In this document: in pieces, positions 25,941 through 32,845 of the stretch
How positions within the stretch are numbered: position 1 is the stretch's first letter
Layout: each line of letters opens with the position of its first letter
Origin: Humibacillus sp. DSM 29435
Lineage (GTDB): Bacteria; Actinomycetota; Actinomycetes; Actinomycetales; Dermatophilaceae
Direction of reading: 5' to 3'
NCBI RefSeq assembly: GCF_001758225.1
Contig: NZ_MAST01000054.1
Location: 1 to 64,000, forward strand
DNA length: 64,000 bases
Position numbers and translations under genes: made by a program
Notes under the pieces: generated by a model
What the model was told of the DNA's origin: nothing
Databases searched by the model: none
The model's input: only the letters and a program-made list of their open reading frames with translations

Positions 25941-25979
25941 GTGAGTTCCTCGGCGACCAGTTCTGAGAGGGCGGGTAGG

Positions 25980-26498
25980 TCAGTCTTCGATCGTGACCGA
26001 GTTGATGACGACGTCATCGGCCGGCTTGTCGTTGGCGCCGGTCTTGACGGCGCCGATCTTGTCGACGACCTCGCGCGACGGGCCGTCGGCCACCTCGCCG
26101 AAGATCGTGTGCTTGCCCTGCAGCCACGTGGTGGCGGCGGTGGTGATGAAGAACTGCGAGCCGTTGGTGCCCTTGCCCATCCGCTTGCCGGAGTTGGCCA
26201 TGGCGAGCATGTAGGGCTTGTTGAAGTCTTTGTCGGGGCTGATCTCGTCGTCGAACGAGAAGCCGGGGCCACCGAAGCCCTGGCCGATCGGGCAGCCGCC
26301 CTGGATCATGAAGTTGGGGATGATGCGGTGGAAGATCAGGCCGTCGAAGAAGGGCGTCGGGTTCGTCCGACCCGCGTCGTCCTTGTACTCCTTCTCGCCC
26401 TTGGCGAGGCCGACGAAGTTCTCGACCGTCTTCGGCGCGTGGTTCGGGAACAGTTCGACGACGACGTCGCCGTGGTTGGTGTGCAGGGTTGCCTTCAT
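25980..26498 (-). CDS. ppiA: Cyclophilin-type peptidyl-prolyl cis-trans isomerase
   Basis: 172 residues from ATG 26498; a longer open frame upstream has no homology. The complete cyclophilin domain is present with FHRIIPNFMIQGG (catalytic Arg), ANSGKRMGKGTNGSQFFITT and the binding-pocket Trp in TTWLQGKHTIFGEV. It speeds up proline isomerisation in protein folding and appears cytoplasmic, as no signal peptide is seen. Upstream of the rhomboid gene in the same direction. Confidence 0.95.
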   Translation of the reverse strand: MKATLHTNHGDVVVELFPNHAPKTVENFVGLAKGEKEYKDDAGRTNPTPFFDGLIFHRIIPNFMIQGGCPIGQGFGGPGFSFDDEISPDKDFNKPYMLAMANSGKRMGKGTNGSQFFITTAATTWLQGKHTIFGEVADGPSREVVDKIGAVKTGANDKPADDVVINSVTIED

Positions 26499-26746
26499 GC
26501 CCTCAATCCTCGCACGGCCGAGCCCATGGACGTGTCGCACCCGCCTGTGGCGAGGCTGTGGAGGGCCGGATGCCGCAGCAGGTGCCGGAGGGCGCTCGGC
26601 CGGGCATCGCGGCGCGCCGGCCGGCACGGTCGCGCCGTGGAACGACGAGGCTGGACCTCGCGTTGGAGCAGGAGAAGGATCAGGCCCGACGCCCGTCAGG
26701 GCGGGCTGCACGCCGCGCACTGACGCCGACAGAGACGGAGAAGTGG

Positions 26747-27259
26747 ATGTCATTCCTGGACAAAATGAAGAAGAAGGCCGAGGAGCTCGACCTGGAGAAC
26801 AAGGCCAAGCACCTGCAGGAGGCCGCGACCCACGCCGCGCACCAGGCCCGGGACAAGGCCGGCGAGCTCGCCACCGACAACCGCGACAAGATCGACAGCG
26901 CCCTCGGCAAGGCGAGCACCGCCATCGACCAGCGCACCGAGGGCAAGTACAGCGACAAGATCGCCAAGGCGAGGGACCAGATCAACAAGGGTGTCGACAA
27001 GGTGGCCGAGGGCGACCCGGCGGCCTCCGAGGGTGCTGACGGGGGGCCGGGCGAGACGGCATCCGGTAGCGGCGGGACGATGGCTGAGCCGGTGACCAGT
27101 GCCGACTCACCGACCCAGTCGGGTGTCACCCCGAGCTCGGTGAACCCGCCGGAGGTGTCGCAGCCGCAGTCGGGCCACCCGATGCCGGGCGCCGTGCCCG
27201 GAGCGGTGCCCGGCCCGCCCCCGAGCGCCCCGAAGACGCCCGAGCAGACCCAGCCGTAG
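26747..27259 (+). CDS. MT0933-like antitoxin-type helical protein
   Basis: 170 residues from an ATG 8 nt after GGAG. Residues 1-90 are strongly helical and charged (LDKMKKKAEELDLENKAKHL; KYSDKIAKARDQINKGVDKV), matching the actinobacterial family annotated as antitoxin (Rv0909/MT0933 type). The last 80 residues are a Pro/Gly/Gln-rich disordered tail. The antitoxin label comes from one proposed toxin pair in mycobacteria; no toxin is adjacent here, so the role may differ. The 248-bp gap before it, divergent from ppiA, holds no gene I can support. Confidence 0.65.
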   Translation: MSFLDKMKKKAEELDLENKAKHLQEAATHAAHQARDKAGELATDNRDKIDSALGKASTAIDQRTEGKYSDKIAKARDQINKGVDKVAEGDPAASEGADGGPGETASGSGGTMAEPVTSADSPTQSGVTPSSVNPPEVSQPQSGHPMPGAVPGAVPGPPPSAPKTPEQTQP

Positions 27260-27359
27260 GTGCAGCCGGCGCGCATCGGCGTTCTGTGTGCAGACCCCCG
27301 GTGCGCTCCGTTGCCGAACTTGACAGGATGGGTACGGACGACAGGACCTAGGAGGATTT

Positions 27360-28544
27360 ATGTTCGGTACGAAGCAGTCCCGCACCGAAGCTGCGGCTGA
27401 TCAGGTGCGCAGCACGGCGGCAGACCTGGGCGCACAGGCCAGTGATGGCCTCGACACGCTCAAGGCCTCGGCTTCAGCCGAGTCGGCACACGCCGCCGAC
27501 CGGGCCAGAGAGGGCTACGAGGCGGCCCGCGAAGCCGCCGTGGCCCGTGCGAAGGACGGCTACGAAGCGGCCCGCGACGCGGCCAGCCCGAAGCTGCACG
27601 ACGCCGCCGAGCAGGCTCGTGAGCGATATGCCGCGGCGCGCGAGGCCGCCGGGCCGCTCGCCCACGATGCGGCCGAGGTGGCGCGTGAGCGTTATGCCGC
27701 CGCGCGCGAGGCCGCTGGCCCGATCGCCCACGACGCAGCCGAGGTGGCCCGTGAGCGTTTACTCGCTGCACGCGCCGTGGCGAGCGAGGCGGCGCACGAC
27801 GCCGCCGACCGGGTGGCGCCCAAGGTCGAAGCCGCTCAGGCCAACCTGCGCGAGAACCTGCTTCCCCGCGTCGGTGCGGCCATGACCGCTGCCGCCACCG
27901 CGTTCGCAGCCGGTGCAGAGCAGGCCAAGGAGTCGGCCGGCCCTCGGGTTGAGCAGGCCCAGAAGGTTGCTCATCTCAGCGGCGACCGTGCGAAGGACGC
28001 CTACAGCGTGCTCAAGGGTGAGGCCGTGGCCAAGCCCAAGGGTGGGGGCAAGACCAAGTGGCTGATCGGCATCGGGTTGGCCGCGGCCGCGGTCGCCGCC
28101 GTCGCCGCCTGGCGCAAGCAGCAGAGTGCCGACGACCCGTGGGCCACGCCGCTCAACGACGGCACGGCGAACCGGGTCGGTGCCACCAGCCCCTCCTCGT
28201 CGTTCAAGGACAAGGCGAGCGAGCAGGTCGACCACGCCAAGGAGGCCATCGGCGATGCCACCGACAAGGCCAAGGACAAGGCGAACGGACTCGCCGCCAA
28301 GGGCCAGTCGGCTCTGGCCGACGCCAAGGACCGATCGGGAGATCTGATGGACGACGCAACGAACAAGACCGACGACCTGATCGCCGACGCCAAGGCAAAG
28401 GCGGAAGACGCCAAGAACGATGCCGGCGAGGAAGCCGCCGGTGAGGTGACCGAGGTCGACGCCACGATGGGCACCGACGCCGGAGACGGCGACGCCGCGC
28501 CCAAGCGGGTCGGCGGCGAGTTCGGCGATCAGCAGACCAGCTGA
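27360..28544 (+). CDS. Apolipoprotein/LEA-like coiled-coil membrane protein
   Basis: 394 residues, ATG with AGGAGG close upstream. Residues 40-150 consist of repeated helical units of about 22 residues (ERYAAAREAAGPLAHDAAEV and variants), Ala/Glu/Arg-rich and amphipathic. One membrane segment (KWLIGIGLAAAAVAAVAAW, about 229-247) is followed by a second charged helical region with KDKASEQVDHAKEAIGDATD-type repeats and an acidic tail. Such proteins resemble LEA/apolipoprotein-like helical proteins. Function is unknown; envelope scaffolding or desiccation/stress tolerance are possible. It follows the helical protein above by 100 bp. Confidence 0.75.
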   Translation: MFGTKQSRTEAAADQVRSTAADLGAQASDGLDTLKASASAESAHAADRAREGYEAAREAAVARAKDGYEAARDAASPKLHDAAEQARERYAAAREAAGPLAHDAAEVARERYAAAREAAGPIAHDAAEVARERLLAARAVASEAAHDAADRVAPKVEAAQANLRENLLPRVGAAMTAAATAFAAGAEQAKESAGPRVEQAQKVAHLSGDRAKDAYSVLKGEAVAKPKGGGKTKWLIGIGLAAAAVAAVAAWRKQQSADDPWATPLNDGTANRVGATSPSSSFKDKASEQVDHAKEAIGDATDKAKDKANGLAAKGQSALADAKDRSGDLMDDATNKTDDLIADAKAKAEDAKNDAGEEAAGEVTEVDATMGTDAGDGDAAPKRVGGEFGDQQTS

Positions 28545-28578
28545 GCCCCCGTCGACGCGGTCGCTCGCGTCGACAACC

Positions 28579-28618
28579 TGAGAGGGCCCGGATGCCGTAT
28601 GGCATCCGGGCCCTCTCA
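28579..28618 (+). terminator. Perfect 18-bp stem terminator
   Basis: Arms TGAGAGGGCCCGGATGCC (28579-28596) and its exact complement (28601-28618) around loop GTAT. The strongest intrinsic-type hairpin in the window, 35 bp past the coiled-coil gene. It contains the recurrent GGATGCC/GGCATCC pair. Confidence 0.85.
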
Positions 28619-28670
28619 GCGCATGAGCTGGCTCGCCCTGACAGGGGAGCAGGCCGAGCCAGCACATGCA

Positions 28671-28707
28671 GAAGGGCTGGGCGCGGTTCGTGCGGGCCCA
28701 ACCCTTC
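28671..28707 (+). terminator. Second hairpin in series
   Basis: GAAGGGCTGGGC (28671-28682) pairs with GCCCAACCCTTC (28696-28707) with one wobble, loop 13 nt, followed by a T-rich GCTTCTTCAACTATAC. Possibly a back-up terminator or the end of a short untranslated RNA. Confidence 0.5.
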
Positions 28708-28976
28708 GCTTCTTCAACTATACGCCTTCTGGGGACGCAGCGCGATACCCGGAGGGCGGACACGCGCGAGAAAATGGCTCTCGCGGTCCAAAAATCCGTA
28801 CAATCTCTGCAAAATGCCCTGGATTCGAGGGTGATTCTGTCGAGATTCCCGGCGGAGCATCAGTGTTACACGAACCTCGACGGTTCAGAAGCGCGACGAA
28901 GGTCGGGTTTGGTATGGATTCGGCAAAGCCCGCCCGCGACCCGAGTCAGCACCTGACCGTCGCGCTGGCAGTCGAG
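28708..28976. other. Gene-less stretch
   Basis: A comparatively AT-rich stretch with A- and T-runs (for example GAGAAAATGG and TCCAAAAATCC near 28770-28800). Open frames exist but show no family resemblance, no convincing ribosome binding site and no codon-position GC bias. I see nothing else in it that I can support. Confidence 0.5.
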
Positions 28977-29036
28977 GGTGGCGTCAAAGGTGGTGTCGAA
29001 GGTGACGTCGGAGGTGGTGTCGAGCGTGACGTCGTG
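28977..29036. repeat. 12-bp degenerate tandem repeat, five units
   Basis: Successive units GGTGGCGTCAAA, GGTGGTGTCGAA, GGTGACGTCGGA, GGTGGTGTCGAG, CGTGACGTCGTG cover 28977-29036. It lies in a gap without a gene, 136 bp before the secreted repeat-domain gene. As an in-frame unit it could encode a GGV(K/E) tetrapeptide, but no gene is evident. Confidence 0.75.
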
Positions 29037-29171
29037 GTCTCCCCCGACCCGGCTCAACGGCATCCGGGAAGTTTGTGAGGTGAGCTGCTTAACAGCGGGC
29101 TCGTCGCGGTGCTAGGTTTCGCCTGCTCGGCAGGGGCCGCGCCAGCAAGAGTCGAGTCAGGGGAGCTACAC

Positions 29172-30509
29172 ATGCAGGCACACGTGAGACGAATCGGACT
29201 GGCGCTGGCGGGGTTGGGGCTGGTGGGCATCGGCACGGTGTCGCCGGCGCAGGCTGCCCGGCCGACCGTCGATGCACCCACATCGGGCGCGACGGCGGCC
29301 ACCTCAGCCGACGGAACCGTGACTGGCAGGGTCGTGCGCGACGGCGCGTCCACGCCGATCCGCGGCGTCTGCGTCAGCCTGATCGACGCCGCCATCCGCG
29401 ATCCCTTCACCGCCTCAGGGTCGGCGTGCACCGACCAGAACGGTCGCTTCTCGGTGGTCATCTCGCCCGGTCGGTACGTTGCCGAGTTCTCTGATGCGAC
29501 AGGCCGCTTCGCCACCGAATACAACGGCAACCGCACCGACGTCTCCAAAGCACCCGTGCTCGTCGTGCGCCGCAACGCCGTCACCCGAGTCGGCGCCTCG
29601 TTGGCCGTCGGTGGACAGCTCAGTGGCCGGGCGGTGGACGCCACCACCGGGATGTCGTTGGCTTCTGCCTGCGCGTACGCCTACTTCGGGCGCACCGATC
29701 GTTACGTTCGCGCGGTGAGCACCTGCTCGGACGCGTCGGGCCGGTGGTCGATCAAGGGGCTGCCCGCTGGGACCTTCACGGTGGGCGTCTTCGGCCCGGG
29801 GAGCATGCAGCCCACGTGGGCGTACGGCGCGGCGAGCCAACAGCAGGCGCACCTGTTCCCACTGTCGGGTGGTGCCAAACGGTCGATCGGCCCGGTGCGG
29901 ATCGCGTCGCTGGGGAGCGTGACCGGGGTGGTGACCGACGCGAACGGTGGCCCGGTGGCGAACGCCTGGATCAACCTCGACGGGCGTTTCCCCGGTCGTG
30001 CCGGGCCGGGTGAGGGGCCGCTGTCGGCCCACACCGACGCTGCGGGCCGCTACACCGTCTCGAACGTGTCGCCCGGAAGCTACCGCCCGATCGTCTACGC
30101 CGACGACTACACCTCGTTCGCGCCCGAGTGGGCCGGCGACTCCGACACCCTCGCCGGCGCCACCCCCGTCACCGTGACGAGTGGTAGCAGCGCCGTGCTC
30201 GACCTGCAGGTGGCCGCCGGTGCTCGCCTCGCGATCAACATCGTGAACGCCGATGGCACGCCGGCCGGCCGCAACCTGGACGGCTTCATCACCCTCACCA
30301 CCGGTGAGTACATCGGAGACTTCGACTACTACAACGGCTCGTCCTCCGGTTCGAACGCGCTGCCGGGCGGCAGCTTCATCCTGCGCCTCAGCGACGGCGA
30401 GACCGGTGACACCTACTGGTACGACGGAGCCACCAGCGCGGATGCCGCCGACCCGGTGACCCTCGCCCGCGGCGAGACGAAGGCCATCACCTTCCACCTG
30501 CCCAACTGA
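29172..30509 (+). CDS. Secreted protein with carboxypeptidase-regulatory/Ig-like repeats
   Basis: 445 residues from an ATG 7 nt after GGGGAG. A Sec signal peptide (RRIGLALAGLGLVGIG, cleavage after AQA) precedes four or so beta-sandwich repeats recognisable by G-x-V-T/S-G-x-V/A-x-D openings and G-x-Y/F turns: TVTGRVVRDGASTPIRGVCV, QLSGRAVDATTGMSLASACA, SVTGVVTDANGGPVANAWIN, and a last domain from ARLAINIVNADGTPAG. These resemble carboxypeptidase-regulatory/CNA-B-like domains used as extracellular stalks or binding modules. No sortase motif or anchor is seen, so it is probably released. Confidence 0.85.
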   Translation: MQAHVRRIGLALAGLGLVGIGTVSPAQAARPTVDAPTSGATAATSADGTVTGRVVRDGASTPIRGVCVSLIDAAIRDPFTASGSACTDQNGRFSVVISPGRYVAEFSDATGRFATEYNGNRTDVSKAPVLVVRRNAVTRVGASLAVGGQLSGRAVDATTGMSLASACAYAYFGRTDRYVRAVSTCSDASGRWSIKGLPAGTFTVGVFGPGSMQPTWAYGAASQQQAHLFPLSGGAKRSIGPVRIASLGSVTGVVTDANGGPVANAWINLDGRFPGRAGPGEGPLSAHTDAAGRYTVSNVSPGSYRPIVYADDYTSFAPEWAGDSDTLAGATPVTVTSGSSAVLDLQVAAGARLAINIVNADGTPAGRNLDGFITLTTGEYIGDFDYYNGSSSGSNALPGGSFILRLSDGETGDTYWYDGATSADAADPVTLARGETKAITFHLPN

Positions 30510-30560
30510 TCAAGCCGGGCCAAGTTGCCCGCCGTTCCACGTCCCCCCGACTGGCGCGTC

Positions 30561-30579
30561 GTGGCCCGCGCAGCCGGGC
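30561..30579 (+). terminator. Hairpin after the secreted repeat-domain gene
   Basis: GCCCG (30564-30568) and CGGGC (30575-30579) with flanking GTG/CAC pairing form a short stem 52 bp past the stop. Confidence 0.35.
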
Positions 30580-30645
30580 ACTAGTCATTTGATACAAGCT
30601 GACCGGCTCCAATCGACGTAGGTTGGGGATGTGGAAGGCAAGTGG

Positions 30646-31068
30646 GTGAGCACTGACCGGGGCGCTCACCTCACCGGACGGCGGAAGGCCAACACCGCGC
30701 CCGAAGTGACGCTGCGAAAGGCAGTGCACGCCGCCGGCGGCAGGTTCCGCCTCCATCGCAAGGTTGCCAAGGGCTGCACGCCCGACTTCGTGATCCCCAG
30801 CCGAGGCGTCGCGGTGTTCGTCGATGGGTGCTTCTGGCACGGCTGCCCGGAACACGGCCGCACGAAGCCGTGGACCGGGCCCAACGCGGAACTCTGGGCA
30901 GAGAAGATGCGGCGCAACTCAGATCGCGACCAGCGCTCCACGAGCCTCGCCCAGGAGCACGGATGGACGGTCGTGCGCGTCTGGGAGTGCAGCATCCGCG
31001 ACGATGCCTCAGCGGTCGCCGTGGGCCTCCTCCGGCCGCGGGCGGATACAGCCCTCCGACACGCTTGA
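30646..31068 (+). CDS. vsr: Very short patch repair endonuclease
   Basis: 140 residues from GTG 30646, chosen because GGAAGG lies 7 nt upstream; an in-frame GTG at 30631 adds five residues and could be used from a leaderless transcript. The Vsr core is complete: GRRKANTAPEVTLRKAVHAA, CTPDFVIPSRGVAVFVDGCF with the catalytic Asp (TPDF), the zinc-site WHGCPEHG, and W/RD residues in LWAEKMRRNSDRD. Vsr nicks beside T:G mismatches left when 5-methylcytosine deaminates, protecting sites methylated by the downstream methyltransferase. It opens the defence island. Confidence 0.93.
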   Translation: MSTDRGAHLTGRRKANTAPEVTLRKAVHAAGGRFRLHRKVAKGCTPDFVIPSRGVAVFVDGCFWHGCPEHGRTKPWTGPNAELWAEKMRRNSDRDQRSTSLAQEHGWTVVRVWECSIRDDASAVAVGLLRPRADTALRHA

Positions 31069-31222
31069 CCCACGGCTGTCGGTGCCATCTGGTGCAATGC
31101 GCAGATCGACGTGACACTCGTCGAAGGTACGTGGGGGCGGACGTGCGCGTTGCCAACCAACCAGAGGACCCACGTGCAAAACGACGCCCTACCGCTTCAC
31201 TTCAACCAGTCGGCGCGGGAGC

Positions 31223-31250
31223 TTGACGTAGCTGTCGCTTCAGCTAAGCT
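31223..31250 (+). promoter_or_regulatory. Candidate promoter giving a leaderless methyltransferase mRNA
   Basis: TTGACG (31223-31228), 16-bp spacer, TAAGCT (31245-31250). The predicted +1 falls at or next to the ATG at 31258, and no Shine-Dalgarno sequence precedes that ATG. Both facts support a leaderless transcript starting there. Confidence 0.5.
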
Positions 31251-31257
31251 TGCTGGC

Positions 31258-32679
31258 ATGGCGAAGGACTCTGCAGCGTTCAAGTACGCAGATCTCTTTG
31301 CTGGTATTGGCGGCTTCCACGCCATGCTCGACCATGCCGGCGGAAGGTGTGTCTACGTCTCTGAGATCGACCGCGAGGCGCGCCAGACCTATCTCCGCAA
31401 CTGGGTAGAGCCGCTGCATCCCTCACAGCACCCGGTCGTCAACACTGACATCACGATGGCCACGCCCGAGGACGGCCCGGTCGACGTGCCGCCTCACGAC
31501 GTGCTGGCGGCGGGTTTTCCCTGCCAGCCCTTTTCGAAGTCCGGCCATCAGCGAGGTATGGATGAGGCTCGGGGAACGCTCTTCTGGAACATCGCACGGA
31601 TCCTTGAGGAGCGCACGCCAGCGGTCGTCCTGTTAGAGAACGTCCGGAACATCGCGGGCCCGCGCCACACACACGAGTGGGACGTCATCATCGAGACGTT
31701 GCGTGAGATCGGCTACCGGGTTTCGTCGACACCCTCGGTCTTCTCGCCGCACTTCCTGCCCCCCTCGCTGGGGGGGACGCCGCAGGTGCGCGACCGGGTC
31801 TTCATCCTGGGCACCTATGTGGGTCGAGAGCGTGCGATGAGCGAGACCGACGTTCCTCCGACCGTGGTCCGTGGCCCTGTCGATGGCTGGAACGTACACG
31901 ACTGGGATGCCGATTGGATCCTTGACGACGACTCAGCTATCGCTGACTTGTCGCAGTACCGCCTGACGGCGGACGAGACGGCCTGGGTCAACGTCTGGGA
32001 CGACCTGGTTCAACGGATGTGGTCTGCTCGAGGCGTCCGCCTCCCAGGCTTCCCGCTCTGGGCGGACGCTTGGATCCCCGAACGTGGCCTCGACCCGTTT
32101 GAGCTCGAAGCCCTCCCGAGATGGAAGTCGCAGATCCTCATCAAGAATGCGCGCTTCTACGATGATCACCGAGACGTCATCCGGGACTGGAAGCGCGCAC
32201 ATCCCAACTTCGCCTCCTTTCCCGAGTCACGTCGCAAGCTCGAATGGCAGGCGCAGGACTCTGCCTCGCTGTGGGAGACAGTGATGCACTTCCGACCCTC
32301 TGGGATCCGAGCGAAGGCGCCTACCTACCTCCCCGCTCTTGTGGCTATCACGCAGACCTCGGTTATCGGCAGCCGGCGTCGCCGTCTAACCCCACATGAG
32401 GCCGCCCGCCTGCAAGGCCTGCCACGCCACTTTTCGTTCGGCAACCAGTTGGACTCCGCTTCATACAAGCAGATCGGTAACGGGGTTGCGGTCGGAGCCG
32501 CCTGGTACGTGTTCCGCACTCACGTCGCCCAGAATTGCAACGACCTTCCGCAATCCCTGGTCCGAAGCGTGCTGCGGGCTTCCGATGGCCCCTCGGCCGA
32601 CTCGGTGTCACTCGACGCGCTGGCGACGGAGTTTGCGGTCTCAAACCTGCCTGCCCTGCATATGCCCCAGACGGCTTAA
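31258..32679 (+). CDS. dcm: DNA (cytosine-5) methyltransferase
   Basis: 473 residues. Motif I FAGIGGFHAML, motif IV GFPCQPFSKSG with catalytic C89, motif VI ENVRN, motif VIII QVRDRVFILG, motif IX RRLTPHEAARLQGLP and motif X SYKQIGNGVAV are all present, with the target-recognition region between VIII and IX (about 200-400). It transfers a methyl group from SAM to cytosine C5; the target site cannot be read from sequence. The start at 31258 rather than 31111 is supported by the promoter just upstream and by the family's usual N-terminus. Expected to protect host DNA from the linked nuclease. Confidence 0.93.
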   Translation: MAKDSAAFKYADLFAGIGGFHAMLDHAGGRCVYVSEIDREARQTYLRNWVEPLHPSQHPVVNTDITMATPEDGPVDVPPHDVLAAGFPCQPFSKSGHQRGMDEARGTLFWNIARILEERTPAVVLLENVRNIAGPRHTHEWDVIIETLREIGYRVSSTPSVFSPHFLPPSLGGTPQVRDRVFILGTYVGRERAMSETDVPPTVVRGPVDGWNVHDWDADWILDDDSAIADLSQYRLTADETAWVNVWDDLVQRMWSARGVRLPGFPLWADAWIPERGLDPFELEALPRWKSQILIKNARFYDDHRDVIRDWKRAHPNFASFPESRRKLEWQAQDSASLWETVMHFRPSGIRAKAPTYLPALVAITQTSVIGSRRRRLTPHEAARLQGLPRHFSFGNQLDSASYKQIGNGVAVGAAWYVFRTHVAQNCNDLPQSLVRSVLRASDGPSADSVSLDALATEFAVSNLPALHMPQTA

Positions 32680-32845
32680 ACTTTGGACACCGGTGACCCG
32701 GGGCGAGTGGCGCTGCCCTCGTTTCGCAACACTGAACACGAAATCGCAGTTCCCGCAGCACACCTTGCTACTGTGCCCGAAGTGCCCGGTTCGCGATGCG
32801 AGCGATACCTACGACGAGGCAAGACGCCGGAGGGTTTAAGTCTAG

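Noticed and set aside
26747-28544. Toxin-antitoxin module
   Set aside because: The first protein resembles an antitoxin-labelled family, but its neighbour is a long coiled-coil protein, not a toxin.
28977-29036. CRISPR array or direct-repeat operator set
   Set aside because: Units are only 12 bp, degenerate and contiguous, without spacers.
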